A stretch of DNA of 35,151 nucleotides from Alphaproteobacteria bacterium (GTDB lineage Bacteria > Pseudomonadota > Alphaproteobacteria > UBA6615), in assembly GCA_018666195.1 (NCBI GenBank), contig JABJAG010000204.1, positions 1 to 35,151 of the forward strand, written 5' to 3'. The position numbers and the translations under genes were made by a program. Under the pieces are notes generated by a model. It was not told the DNA's origin and did not search any database. It was given only the letters and a program-made list of their open reading frames with translations. Shown piece by piece: positions 7,173 to 15,675 of the stretch. Position 1 is the first letter of the stretch; each line of letters opens with the position of its first letter.

Positions 7173-7757
7173 TCAGGCCTCGGTTTCCGGTGTGTCGATC
7201 CAGCCTATATTTCCGTCATTGCGGCGGTAGACCACGCTCAGACCGCTATGTTTGGCATTGCGGAACACAAAGGCGGATGTGTCTGCCAGATCAAGCCGCA
7301 TGACCGCTTCCGAAACCGTCAGGCTTTCAATGGTCGTCTGGTTTTCTGCAATGATGATGGGATTGTCGGGGGCCATAGTGCCGTCCGAAGTCTCGTCTTC
7401 TTCGTTCTGTGGCGCCAGAATATATTCCGGTGCATTGGCAGGTGCGCTCTGCACGTCGCGATTGTGATGATCGCGCAGGCGTCGTTTGTTGCGCCGCAGG
7501 CGTTTTGCAAGATGGGCCAGCGCAACATCAAAGGCCGCATAGGCCTCATCCGCTTCTTCGTGGGCGCGGACGTGGATTCCGCGGCCGACATGCATGCTGA
7601 TCGTCGCGCGAATGCGGAAGCTTTCGCGAGATATGACAACGGTGGCGTCGATCGCGTCCGAGAAATACTTATCGGTTGTGGCTTCGATCGCATCCTCGAT
7701 ATGGAGGCGGAGCGCTTCACCCACGTCGATCTGTTGTCCTGTGACGGTAATCTGCAA
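7173..7757 (-). CDS. hpf: ribosome hibernation promoting factor (long form HPF)
   Basis: This is a 194-residue long-form HPF/RaiA. The N-terminal domain (about 1-105, MQITVTGQQIDVGEALRLHIEDAIEATTDKYF ... VALAHLAKRLRRNKRRLRDH) binds the decoding site of the 30S subunit. A variable acidic linker (about 115-140) follows. The C-terminal dimerisation domain (about 140-194, NPIIIAENQTTIESLTVSEAVMRLDLADTSAFVFRNAKHSGLSVVYRRNDGNIGWIDTP) lets two 70S ribosomes pair in stationary phase. It sits downstream of rpoN, but a 280-base gap with its own TTGACA promoter suggests independent expression, followed by ptsN. Confidence 0.95.
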   Translation of the reverse strand: MQITVTGQQIDVGEALRLHIEDAIEATTDKYFSDAIDATVVISRESFRIRATISMHVGRGIHVRAHEEADEAYAAFDVALAHLAKRLRRNKRRLRDHHNRDVQSAPANAPEYILAPQNEEDETSDGTMAPDNPIIIAENQTTIESLTVSEAVMRLDLADTSAFVFRNAKHSGLSVVYRRNDGNIGWIDTPETEA

Positions 7758-7932
7758 GGTTCAAACCCACTTTGGTTGTTGAAACTGAGAGCGCCGGATT
7801 GGACCATCCGGGGCGTGGAACTGTCGTCGCTATGTCTGTCTGACCTCGTCCCGGACGAATTCCCGGGCCACCCATCCTTCTTTGATCGGTCTGTGGCGAC
7901 CATTCGTGGGGCGGTGATGTGGTGCGGCGCGG

Positions 7933-7961
7933 AACTTAGTCACGGCCCCAAGCCCTGTCAA
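7933..7961 (-). promoter_or_regulatory. predicted sigma-70 promoter for hpf-ptsN
   Basis: On the minus strand a perfect TTGACA (7956-7961) is followed after exactly 17 bases by TAAGTT (7933-7938), in the 280-base gap between rpoN and hpf. Transcription would begin near 7926 and leave a leader of about 170 bases before the hpf ATG. I found no sigma-54 GG/GC element in this gap. The rest of the gap holds no convincing ORF or RNA gene. Confidence 0.5.
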
Positions 7962-8037
7962 TACCGCGAAAACCCACATCTTTCAGATGGTGCGCGCGGC
8001 TGAAACTTCAAGGCGGGCGCGGGTTTGCAGGTCATAT

Positions 8038-9513
8038 TCAGCCGGCGGCGCGTTTCATTCGACGGCGTTCCACAGAGGATGGAATCTTCAATGAATCCCG
8101 GTACTTGGCGACGGTTCGTCGGGCAATCTCAACACCATCGTCACGTAGGATCTTCACGATTTTGTCGTCAGACAGGATCGACTTTGAAGATTCGTTGTCG
8201 ATCATCAATTTGATTTTGTGACGCACGGCCTCTGCTGAATGCTGATCACCACCTTCGCTGCTGTTGATGGCAGTGGTGAAGAAGTATTTCAGTTCGAACA
8301 ATCCACGTGGTGTCGCCATGTACTTGTTGGTCGTGACCCGGCTGATTGTGCTTTCGTGAAGTTTCACAGCAGCTGCGATATCGGCGAGCACAAGTGGCTT
8401 GAGGTGGCTAACTCCATGGCGAAAGAAGGCATCCTGCTGGCGGATGATTTCAGTCGCCACTTTCAGGATGGTCCGTGCTCGCTGATCGAGGGCGCGAACG
8501 AGCCAGTTCGCGGACTGAAATTTCTCCTGAACGAAAGCCTTGTCATCTTTCTCCTGCGCCAGATCATTGATTTCCGCGTAGTAGGCGCGATTCACGAGGA
8601 CACGGGGCAATGTGTCGTTGTTCAGTTCGATTTCCCAGCCGCCGCCCTGTTTGGTGCGCATCATCACATCTGCGGTGACATACTCCACGGCGCCTTCGTC
8701 GAACGCGGAGCCTGGCTTGGGGTCGAGCGTCCGCAACTCGGCAAGCATATCGGTTAGGTCTTCTTCGTCGACCCCGCAAATGCGTCGCAATCCAGGCAGG
8801 TCATGTTTTGTCAGATAGTCCAGGTTCTGGAGCATGGCCGCCATCGCCGGATCCAGGCGGTTGCGTTCGGCAAGTTGCAGGGAAAAGCATTCAATGAGGT
8901 CCCGCGCGAACACCCCGGTGGGCTCAAACGTCTGGAGGGTTATCAGGACAGTTTCGACCAGCTTGATTTCACAACCTAGCTGTTCGGATAATTCCTCGGT
9001 TGAGGTGATCAGATATCCGCGCTCATCAATGGAATCTATCATCGCGCGTCCGATCAGGCGCTGTGTGGCATCACCAATGGAAAGATCGAGCTGCTCGGTC
9101 AGGTGCTCGCGCAGTGTAACTTCACTGGCCATGGTCTGATCAATGCCGGGCATTGAATCACTGTCGCCACGGGCGGCTGGCGCCGTGCCGCCTGCGGGAC
9201 GGAATGGGTCATCGGGGTAGACATTGGTGTAGTCGCTATCAAGAGGCGCTTCCGTAGACGGAAGTTCCTCGCGTTCTGAAAGAGTCGCCGCATCGCCATC
9301 GTCGCTCCGCGTGGGTTCAGGGGCATCCGACGGCTCGGCATTGGCAATAAGAGACTCTTCCCGCTCAAGCAGGGGATTTTCTTCGAGTTCACCTTCAACG
9401 AAGGCAGCCAGTTCAAGATTGGACAGTTGCAGCAGCTTTATGGCCTGCTGTAACTGCGGCGTCATGACCGGCGCCTGCGTCTGGCGGAAGTCGAGACGCG
9501 GTGTCAGAGCCAT
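8038..9513 (-). CDS. rpoN: RNA polymerase sigma-54 factor RpoN
   Basis: This is the 491-residue sigma factor that directs RNA polymerase to GG-N10-GC promoters and needs AAA+ activators. Region I is at the N-terminus (LDFRQTQAPVMTPQLQQAIKLLQLSNLELAAFVEGELEENPLLE, glutamine/leucine-rich). An acidic region II of about 80 residues follows, then the core-binding region and a helix-turn-helix (LADIAAAVKLHESTISRVTTNKYMATPRG). The RpoN box is ARRTVAKYRD at about residues 464-473, close to the C-terminus. All domains are present and length is normal. It follows lptB by 12 bases, the common alphaproteobacterial order, so the lpt block and rpoN probably share transcripts. Confidence 0.97.
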   Translation of the reverse strand: MALTPRLDFRQTQAPVMTPQLQQAIKLLQLSNLELAAFVEGELEENPLLEREESLIANAEPSDAPEPTRSDDGDAATLSEREELPSTEAPLDSDYTNVYPDDPFRPAGGTAPAARGDSDSMPGIDQTMASEVTLREHLTEQLDLSIGDATQRLIGRAMIDSIDERGYLITSTEELSEQLGCEIKLVETVLITLQTFEPTGVFARDLIECFSLQLAERNRLDPAMAAMLQNLDYLTKHDLPGLRRICGVDEEDLTDMLAELRTLDPKPGSAFDEGAVEYVTADVMMRTKQGGGWEIELNNDTLPRVLVNRAYYAEINDLAQEKDDKAFVQEKFQSANWLVRALDQRARTILKVATEIIRQQDAFFRHGVSHLKPLVLADIAAAVKLHESTISRVTTNKYMATPRGLFELKYFFTTAINSSEGGDQHSAEAVRHKIKLMIDNESSKSILSDDKIVKILRDDGVEIARRTVAKYRDSLKIPSSVERRRMKRAAG

Positions 9514-9525
9514 GGTTAAGGACTT

Positions 9526-10311
9526 CTACAGACTGAATCTTTCGCCCAAGTAAACACGCCGGACGTCCGAATGAGACACAATTTCCGACGGGTCACCACT
9601 CATTAGCACCGAACCTTCATGCAAGATATAGGCCCGGTCAACAATATCGAGTGTTTCCCGGACGTTATGATCGGTGATCAGGACGCCAATACCGCGATTT
9701 TTCAGGTGTTTCACAAGGTCGCGAATGTCGGAGACGGCAATCGGATCAATTCCGGCAAGTGGTTCGTCGAGCAGCATGAAATGGGGCTGACTTGCGAGTG
9801 CGCGGGCGATTTCCACACGTCGGCGTTCACCACCTGACAAGGCCAGTGCGGGCGTTCGGCGAAGATGGGAAATCGAAAATTCAGCCAGCAAATCATCAAG
9901 CATGGCTTCACGGCGATCACGCTGAGGCTCGATCACCTCCAGCACTGAGCGGATGTTCTGTTCCACTGAGAGACCCCGAAAAATCGAAGCTTCCTGCGGC
10001 AGATAGCCAACACCGAGGCGGGCGCGGCGGTACATGGGCAATTCGGTGATGTCGTGGCCATCAAGCGAGATGGAACCTGCGTCCGGGGTGAGTAGGCCGG
10101 TGATGATGTAGAAGCAGGTTGTCTTGCCAGCACCATTTGGGCCCAGAAGTCCGACAGCTTCTCCCTGGCGGACCTGAAGCGATACGTCTCTAATAACAGG
10201 ACGCTTGCGAAACCGCTTGCCGAGGTTTTTGGCAACGAGGCCCGGGTTATCGGCCACCAGGCGCGGCGCGCCGTTATCTTCGGTCTTTCTGGTCAATCGC
10301 GGTTCGTTCAT
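9526..10311 (-). CDS. lptB: LPS export ABC transporter ATP-binding protein LptB
   Basis: This is the 261-residue cytoplasmic ATPase of the LptB2FGC complex, which extracts lipopolysaccharide from the inner membrane and drives it along the Lpt bridge. Walker A is GPNGAGKTT, the Q-loop region is LPQEASIFRG, the ABC signature is LSGGERRRVEIARAL and Walker B is MLLDEPLAGIDP, followed by the H-loop ITDHNVRETL. A non-conserved tail of about 28 residues precedes the ABC core. The start ATG overlaps the lptA stop by four bases (ATGA), indicating translational coupling. rpoN follows. Confidence 0.96.
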   Translation of the reverse strand: MNEPRLTRKTEDNGAPRLVADNPGLVAKNLGKRFRKRPVIRDVSLQVRQGEAVGLLGPNGAGKTTCFYIITGLLTPDAGSISLDGHDITELPMYRRARLGVGYLPQEASIFRGLSVEQNIRSVLEVIEPQRDRREAMLDDLLAEFSISHLRRTPALALSGGERRRVEIARALASQPHFMLLDEPLAGIDPIAVSDIRDLVKHLKNRGIGVLITDHNVRETLDIVDRAYILHEGSVLMSGDPSEIVSHSDVRRVYLGERFSL

Positions 10312-11156
10312 GGTTTCCCAGTCGTGCCAGTGTTGGAATTTGGCCCTGCGCCGTTACCGGAACTGGACTTGGGTAAAAACAATCCGCGTACCCGTTCACC
10401 GGGACGCGAAGAGAGAAGTCGGCTTTCACCGGACTTCAAGTTAACCTCTGCGCGTTCGCCGTTCAATTGTGTCTCTCCGCGCGTAATCTTCACATTCCCG
10501 GTGAGCGTTGCCAGCCCCCGATCGGGATTGTAGTCACCCTTTTCGGCGCGCACGATGTCGGTGGGTGTCGAGACAAGAACATTGCCGAGTGCCTCGATAC
10601 GCTCCATCGATGCCTGGCGTCCGCCTTCGCCGAAATGCGCTGTCAGGGTATCGGCGCGAAGTCGGCGATCATCGCGAATGGCGAGTGCATCGCCGCGCGC
10701 GACTGCCAACTGGCGCTGCTCGTAATATTCCAGGCTGTCGCGTGCGATGATGGTGTCTTCGGCCGTGTCGAGGCGGACCGTGTCGCCGGTCAGAAACAGG
10801 ACGCCCCCATCGATGTCATAGACAGCCTTGTCGGATTGCGCGACTTCCGTTTCAGAAATGATGCGGACATTTCCATTGGCGTCGATGCGATAGATTTCGT
10901 TTTCACCCTCGGCATTGGGTCTGTAGTGAGCGATCAGTTCATCCCCTTCAACCACGACACCGCCCTGACTCGCTTTGGCGTTGCCGCGCGCAAGGTAGAG
11001 TTGCTTTGAACGTTGCCATTCAATGCCATCATCAGCCTCGATGTGGATCGGGCCATCGCCGCCCTGACTAAAGCCCAGGGTCTGGGCATGACTGCTTTGT
11101 GGTCCGAGCAGCCATATAAATCCGGCGAGAAGGAACAAACTGAGCAGGCGGATCAT
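10308..11156 (-). CDS. lptA: LPS transport periplasmic protein LptA
   Basis: This is a 282-residue OstA/LptA-type beta-jellyroll protein that forms the periplasmic bridge carrying LPS from LptC to LptD. A signal peptide is visible (MIRLLSLFLLAGFIWLLGPQSSHAQT, cleavage after AHA or AQ). The OstA repeats follow: IHIEADDGIEWQRSKQLYLARGNAKASQGGVVVEGDELIAHY, VRIISETEVAQSDKAVYDIDGGVLFLTG and PTDIVRAEKGDYNPDRGLATLTGNVKITRGETQLNGERAEVNLKSGESRL. The C-terminal tail of about 45 residues is low-complexity (Ser, Gly, Asn). It overlaps lptC by four bases upstream and lptB downstream, so lptC-lptA-lptB are co-translated. Confidence 0.93.
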   Translation of the reverse strand: MIRLLSLFLLAGFIWLLGPQSSHAQTLGFSQGGDGPIHIEADDGIEWQRSKQLYLARGNAKASQGGVVVEGDELIAHYRPNAEGENEIYRIDANGNVRIISETEVAQSDKAVYDIDGGVLFLTGDTVRLDTAEDTIIARDSLEYYEQRQLAVARGDALAIRDDRRLRADTLTAHFGEGGRQASMERIEALGNVLVSTPTDIVRAEKGDYNPDRGLATLTGNVKITRGETQLNGERAEVNLKSGESRLLSSRPGERVRGLFLPKSSSGNGAGPNSNTGTTGKP

Positions 11157-11854
11157 TGCGGCGGCGCTCCTTCAAAAACAGTCAGCGTGGCAGGTCCGAT
11201 GAAGATTATCCGGTCTCCTGATTCGAGGACGCGAAATCCCTCCGCCTTCAGGATTCCGAACGGGCCTTGCCCGTCAACATGTTCGTCTCCTGATGCGGTG
11301 CTGTCATCCATATTGACCCGAGCTGTTGTGGTCTGGAATTCATATCCTTCGTCGTGAAACAGGTTCACGTTCCCGGCCAGATAGAGTGTATTGGAGTTGG
11401 ACTCGAACCGCCCGTCATTTGCATTCAACGCGACCCAGGTACCGTCTTTGAGAACAATATCGGCTTTTGGATTGGTCAGGTCATAGATCTCTTCGCCGCC
11501 CTCATTCTGGCTGCGTGCGCCGAGATCGGCAGTGATCTGAAACGGCCGTTGCTCCGAATCCATTCCCTGGAGGCGCGGATTGAGAACCTGAGGTTTGCTT
11601 CCACCGGTTGGGCCGACTGCAGCCAGATCAATGCGGAATCGATCTTCGTCGGGGAGCAGGCGAGGCCAGACCGCCACCAGCACCAGCATGGCAAATGCCA
11701 GCCCGGGAAGTAGATATTTCATGGTTGCGACGATGCGTGAGCGGCCAAACCCGCTGCGGCGCGATCTTGGTGCCTCGCTCATGCGCCTGCGTCGGGTAAG
11801 TTGCGTCTCGCCCGAAGGGATGTTGGGGTCTGCCGTGATCTCAGGTTCACTCAT
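11153..11854 (-). CDS. lptC: LPS export ABC transporter periplasmic protein LptC
   Basis: This predicts a 233-residue bitopic inner-membrane protein that receives LPS from LptB2FG and passes it to LptA. An Arg-rich cytoplasmic segment (RRRRMSEAPRSRRSGFGRSRI) precedes one membrane helix (KYLLPGLAFAMLVLVAVW). The periplasmic jellyroll follows, with PFQITADLGARSQNEGGEEIYDLTNPKADIVLKDGTW and LYLAGNVNLFHDEGYEFQTTTARVNMDDS. The start is uncertain. I chose the ATG 7 bases after the kdsD stop, but an internal ATG (MSEAPRS, at 11782) would give a more usual length of 209. The unusually long N-terminus before the helix is a minor oddity. Confidence 0.9.
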   Translation of the reverse strand: MSEPEITADPNIPSGETQLTRRRRMSEAPRSRRSGFGRSRIVATMKYLLPGLAFAMLVLVAVWPRLLPDEDRFRIDLAAVGPTGGSKPQVLNPRLQGMDSEQRPFQITADLGARSQNEGGEEIYDLTNPKADIVLKDGTWVALNANDGRFESNSNTLYLAGNVNLFHDEGYEFQTTTARVNMDDSTASGDEHVDGQGPFGILKAEGFRVLESGDRIIFIGPATLTVFEGAPPQ

Positions 11855-11861
11855 ACCGCTG

Positions 11862-12878
11862 TCAGGCGAGTCCCGCGCGCAAACAGTCATGGATGTGCAA
11901 AATACCAACCGGTGACCGATCATTCGCCACGAAGAGGCTCGTGATCTTGGTGGCATTCATCAAGCCGAGCGCTTCGGACGCGAGGGCCTGACTGCGGATG
12001 GTTTTCAGGTTTGCTGTCATGATCTCGCCACAGCTTAGGCTTACCAATGTGTTCGACATGTGGCGCCGTAAGTCGCCATCAGTGATGATTCCGATCAGGT
12101 CACCCTGATCATCGACCACGCCAGCACAGCCAAAGCCCTTGTTGGTCATCAGGAACAGGGCATCTGAAACACGGCCGTCGATTGCGATCAGAGGCAAGTC
12201 TTCACCGTCATGCATCAAATCCTCAACCCGCAGCAGGTTCTGGCCGAGTTTTCCGCCGGGGTGCAGCACCTGAAAGTCCTCAGCTGTGAAGCCACGACGG
12301 TCGAGCAGTGCGACGGCCAGCGCATCGCCCATGGCAAGCATGGCGGTCGTTGAGGTTGTTGGGGCCAGACCCATCGGGCAGGCCTCAGCAACGGGGGGTA
12401 GAACAAGCGTGCAGTCGCTGTTGTCAGCGAGAGTGCTTTCCATCCGCGCAGTGATCGAGATCAATGGAACCTTGAAGCGCCGGCAATAGTTGAGCACGTC
12501 GCTGAGTTCGCGTGTTTCGCCGGAGTTCGAGAGGGCCAGTGCGACATCGTCCGGTGTGATCATACCCAGATCGCCGTGACTGGCTTCACCGGGATGTACA
12601 AAGAAGGACGGCGTTCCGGTGCTCGACAGTGTCGAGGATATCTTGCGTGCGATATGTCCGCTCTTGCCCATGCCGGTCACGACGGTTCGGCCCTTGGCAT
12701 TGTGAATCAGATCAACGGCATGGACGAATGTTGCGTCCAGACCATCACCCATAATGCGAAGGGCTTCAGCTTCAAGCCGAAATACGCGTTGAGCAGCGTC
12801 TATATCGCTGGTCGATGCAGGCGCGTTCGCTGGTTTTAGTGTTGGTTTTTCGGTCCCGGTCACGGGTCTATCGATCAT
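11862..12878 (-). CDS. kdsD: arabinose-5-phosphate isomerase KdsD/KpsF
   Basis: This is a 338-residue SIS-CBS protein that converts D-ribulose 5-phosphate to D-arabinose 5-phosphate, the first step of Kdo synthesis for LPS. The SIS domain (about 45-190) carries GMGKSGHIARKISSTLSSTGTPSFFVHPGEASHGDLGMI and LSNSGETRELSDVLN. Two CBS domains fill about 220-338 (MTNKGFGCAGVVDDQGDLIGIITDGDLRRHM, TKITSLFVANDRSPVGILHIHDCLR). It begins the kdsD-lptC-lptA-lptB-rpoN run, in keeping with its supply role for LPS. I see no kdsC phosphatase gene between it and lptC. The ribosome-binding site before the ATG is weak. A candidate promoter lies about 65 bases upstream. Confidence 0.95.
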   Translation of the reverse strand: MIDRPVTGTEKPTLKPANAPASTSDIDAAQRVFRLEAEALRIMGDGLDATFVHAVDLIHNAKGRTVVTGMGKSGHIARKISSTLSSTGTPSFFVHPGEASHGDLGMITPDDVALALSNSGETRELSDVLNYCRRFKVPLISITARMESTLADNSDCTLVLPPVAEACPMGLAPTTSTTAMLAMGDALAVALLDRRGFTAEDFQVLHPGGKLGQNLLRVEDLMHDGEDLPLIAIDGRVSDALFLMTNKGFGCAGVVDDQGDLIGIITDGDLRRHMSNTLVSLSCGEIMTANLKTIRSQALASEALGLMNATKITSLFVANDRSPVGILHIHDCLRAGLA

Positions 12879-12941
12879 TTTGTTGCAGCGCTGAGCGGAC
12901 GCGTCGGATCGGGAAGAAACCTACGCGAATCAATCAGTTGC

Positions 12942-12970
12942 AGTATGGGTTGAATGCTGTGAATCGTCAA
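12942..12970 (-). promoter_or_regulatory. predicted sigma-70 promoter for the kdsD-lptCAB-rpoN block
   Basis: On the minus strand TTGACG (12965-12970) and CATACT (12942-12947) are separated by exactly 17 bases, in the 128-base gap between rnd and kdsD. The -35 matches five of six consensus bases and the -10 four of six. It would start transcription near 12936, about 58 bases before the kdsD ATG. Confidence 0.4.
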
Positions 12971-13006
12971 ACTTCACACCGATTCACGTCAGTCCGGATC
13001 CGTGGT

Positions 13007-13639
13007 TTAGCTGTGGGCGAGCAAATCGATATCCGGCCAGCCAGCAAGATCGAGCGCGGCACGTGCGGGCAGGAAATCAAAACAGGCCTGGGCCAGATGG
13101 ACGCGATCATGGCGTTCGAGCATCACGTCGAGGCGTGTTTTCAGCTCGTGCAGAAAGAACACGTCATTGGCGGCATATTCCTGCTGTTCGCGGCTCAATT
13201 TGTCAGCACCCCAGTCGGAGCTCTGTTGCTGCTTGGAAATCTCGACACCGAGCATTTCGCGGCAGAGATCCTTCAATCCATGTCGGTCGGTGAAGGTGCG
13301 AATGAGGCGGGAGGCTGTGCGGGTGCAATAGGCCGGGGAGGCATCAACATCCAGATATCGCTTGATGGCCGCGAGATCGAACCGGGCGAAATGATAGAGT
13401 TTCAGTCGGTTTCTGTCTGCCAGGAGCGCCTTCAGGTTGGGGGCGTCGTAGGAATCGCCTTCACTGGCCGGGAACTGGACCAGATGGGCGACCCCGTCGC
13501 CAGCGGATAGCTGGACCAGGCAAAGCCGGTCGCGCAGCAGGTTGAGCCCCATGGTTTCGGTGTCGACAGCAATGGTGTCGCCGAGATCGAGGCCGTCGGG
13601 CAAGTCGTGCTGGTGAAGTTCGATATCCAAAACGCGCAT
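13007..13639 (-). CDS. rnd: ribonuclease D family 3'-5' exonuclease
   Basis: This is a 210-residue DEDDy exonuclease. The three exonuclease motifs are visible: Exo I DTETMGL, Exo II in LYHFARFDLAAIKRYL, and Exo III EYAANDVFFLHEL with its catalytic Tyr. It is about half the length of E. coli RNase D because it lacks the HRDC domains. This short form is common in alphaproteobacteria, where it takes part in 3' trimming of tRNA and other RNAs. It is divergent from the NDUFA9-like gene and lies just upstream of kdsD, separated by 128 bases that hold a candidate promoter. The ribosome-binding site before the ATG is not strong. Confidence 0.9.
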   Translation of the reverse strand: MRVLDIELHQHDLPDGLDLGDTIAVDTETMGLNLLRDRLCLVQLSAGDGVAHLVQFPASEGDSYDAPNLKALLADRNRLKLYHFARFDLAAIKRYLDVDASPAYCTRTASRLIRTFTDRHGLKDLCREMLGVEISKQQQSSDWGADKLSREQQEYAANDVFFLHELKTRLDVMLERHDRVHLAQACFDFLPARAALDLAGWPDIDLLAHS

Positions 13640-13720
13640 CCGGGTTGTGAGGGCACAGATCGCATGCCAAGCGGGCGGTTGCTAACGCCTAGCACTTGCC
13701 TGTGTCAACAACTCCTGTGC

Positions 13721-13750
13721 TTGGCAGAGCGGGTAACCCGGCGCTATACA
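13721..13750 (+). promoter_or_regulatory. predicted sigma-70 promoter for the NDUFA9-like gene
   Basis: TTGGCA (13721-13726) and TATACA (13745-13750) are spaced by 18 bases in the intergenic region between rnd and the NAD(P)-binding protein. The predicted transcript would have a leader of about 30 bases to the ATG at 13789. Confidence 0.4.
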
Positions 13751-13788
13751 GCGGTTCAGTCCGCAATGGGCAGGATGGGAGCAGCGTG

Positions 13789-14739
13789 ATGAAATTTCGA
13801 CGGATAACGGTTTTTGGTGGTTCGGGCTTCCTGGGTCGCTATGTGGTCGAGCGGTTGGCGGATCGCGATATTGTGGTCCAGGTCGCTGTGCGAGACCCGG
13901 AAGGCGCCAAACATCTCAAAACCCTTGGTCAGGTAAGTCAGGTGACCCCGGTTGCCTGCGACATCAAGGACGAGGCTGCCATTCGTCGTGTGGTTGCGGG
14001 CTCGGATGCCGTGATTAATCTGGTTGGCATACTTGCCCAACGAAAGAAGCAGACTTTTAAAGCCCTGCATGTGGATGCCGCCGAGGCGGTTGCCCGGGCG
14101 GCGACAGATGCCGGCTGCAAGGCTCTGGTGCATGTATCGGCGATTGGCGCATCAAAAATTGCGTTGTCCGAGTATTCCCGCTCCAAGGCAGCTGGCGAAA
14201 CCGCAGTTCGCGACGCATTCCCGGCTGCGACCATCGTCCGCCCCTCAGTGATCTTCGGGCAGGAAGACGGGTTCTTCAATCTGTTTGGTGGTATGGCGCG
14301 TATGTTGCCGGCCTTGCCTCTGTTTGGCGGCGGCAAAACCCGTTTTCAGCCCGTTTATGTGGCTGACGTGGCTGACGCGATCATGGCCACACTTCTGGAT
14401 GACGGCGCGGCTGGCCAGACCTATGAACTTGGCGGACCTGAGGTTGCGAGTTATGCGGATCTCATGGAATTGATGCTGCATGAAGTCCGTCGCAAACGTT
14501 TCCTGGTGCCGGTTCCCTTTTTTATTGGTGATATCCAGGCGACCTTTGCAGGATTGTTACCAAACCCTCCCGTGACGCGCGATTCGATGAAGTCGCTTCG
14601 TGAAGACAATGTCGTTTCAGATGACGCAAACACGTTGGCTGATCTGGGCGTGCAGGCGACCGCGATGCGCACGATCCTGCCGACGTATCTTCACCGATAC
14701 CGCAAGGGAGGACGGATCGGGCGCGCCTCGATGTCGTGA
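13789..14739 (+). CDS. complex I NDUFA9 subunit-like NAD(P)-binding protein
   Basis: This predicts a 316-residue atypical short-chain dehydrogenase of the NDUFA9/NDUFA9-like group. In mitochondria NDUFA9 is an accessory subunit of complex I that holds an NADPH, and alphaproteobacterial relatives are annotated as complex I-associated. The Rossmann motif is ITVFGGSGFLGRYVVERL, followed by VRDPEGAKHL and INLVGILA, a YSRSKAAGE segment, and FGQEDGFFNLFGGMARMLPALPLFGGGKTRFQPVYVADVADAI, which is highly typical of this group. The ATG at 13789 after GGGAGC is chosen over the track start because the nucleotide-binding strand starts there. The gene is convergent with uppP, whose stop codon lies one base away. 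Confidence 0.88.
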   Translation: MKFRRITVFGGSGFLGRYVVERLADRDIVVQVAVRDPEGAKHLKTLGQVSQVTPVACDIKDEAAIRRVVAGSDAVINLVGILAQRKKQTFKALHVDAAEAVARAATDAGCKALVHVSAIGASKIALSEYSRSKAAGETAVRDAFPAATIVRPSVIFGQEDGFFNLFGGMARMLPALPLFGGGKTRFQPVYVADVADAIMATLLDDGAAGQTYELGGPEVASYADLMELMLHEVRRKRFLVPVPFFIGDIQATFAGLLPNPPVTRDSMKSLREDNVVSDDANTLADLGVQATAMRTILPTYLHRYRKGGRIGRASMS

Positions 14740-14740
14740 A

Positions 14741-15544
14741 TTAGAAGGCACCGTATGTCCATGCGAGCAGCACGCCGCCGATCGCAATGCGATAAATTAC
14801 GAATGGGCCAAACCCGGCAAAACGCAGCCAGCGCAGAAATAGCGCGATAGCAGCCAGGGCCGTTACAAAGGAAAGCGCAGCCGCGATCAGTGCGTCGCGG
14901 GTGAGCAGCGCATTTTCGCTTTCGAGAAGCTGTAAGCCGATCAGCAGGCCAGCGCCGGCAATCGCCGGGATGGACAGCAGCATTGAGAACCGGGCGGCAT
15001 CGGTCCGGTCATAGCCTAGAAACCGCGCAGCGGTGATCGTGATTCCCGATCGACTGGTGCCGGGAATGAGTGCGAGTACCTGCGCCACACCGATAATTAC
15101 GGCATTGGGAAGGTTCATGTGTTCAAGCCGCAGGATCCGCATGCCGCTGCGGTCGGCCAGAAACAGCAGCACGCCGAACCCGATTGTGGTCCAGCCGACA
15201 ATTTCCACCGTGCGCAATGTGTTCTCGATCAGGGCTTGTCCGAAAAATCCGGCGAGCACGACGGGGATTGTGGCAACCACCAGAAATCCGGCCAGCCGCC
15301 CGCCCTCGTGTTTTCGTCCGCGTGCTGTTGCGCCAAGCCCCGCGAGCATCATCACCAGGTCACGCCAGAAATACAGCATCACCGCAAACAGTGTGCCCAC
15401 ATGTACGGCCACATCCATGACCAGCGTGTTTTCGGACAGGCCCAGAATGTCGGACGTGATGCGCAGATGTCCCGAGGAGCTCACCGGCAGAAACTCGGTG
15501 ATGCCCTGAACGGCGGCAAGAACGAAGATTTCGAAAAGCGGCAT
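14741..15544 (-). CDS. uppP: undecaprenyl-diphosphatase UppP (BacA)
   Basis: This is a 267-residue polytopic inner-membrane enzyme that dephosphorylates undecaprenyl diphosphate to the monophosphate carrier used for peptidoglycan and other envelope glycans. The two catalytic signatures are present: AAVQGITEFLPVSSSGHL near the N-terminus (Glu-rich motif) and ALIPGTSRSGITITAARFLG in the middle (PGxSRSG). About seven to eight hydrophobic segments are seen and the length is normal. It is convergent with the NDUFA9-like gene with a one-base gap, and 131 bases separate its start from the divergent MARKLE membrane-protein pair. Confidence 0.96.
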   Translation of the reverse strand: MPLFEIFVLAAVQGITEFLPVSSSGHLRITSDILGLSENTLVMDVAVHVGTLFAVMLYFWRDLVMMLAGLGATARGRKHEGGRLAGFLVVATIPVVLAGFFGQALIENTLRTVEIVGWTTIGFGVLLFLADRSGMRILRLEHMNLPNAVIIGVAQVLALIPGTSRSGITITAARFLGYDRTDAARFSMLLSIPAIAGAGLLIGLQLLESENALLTRDALIAAALSFVTALAAIALFLRWLRFAGFGPFVIYRIAIGGVLLAWTYGAF

Positions 15545-15675
15545 CGTATTCAGCCTGAAGACAGAGAAGATGGCTGCTTATAACACTGCGTTCACGGGTC
15601 GCTGAAACACTTCAATGCTGGCGTTTTCGCGATAAATGATATGGTTGCGGCAGGAACATTGTTTGGTTCGGTGTT

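Noticed and set aside
7758-8037. Possible sigma-54 promoter or small RNA between rpoN and hpf
   Set aside because: No TGGCAC-N5-TTGCA-like element and no stable terminator-bounded RNA was seen. Only a sigma-70 type promoter is supported.
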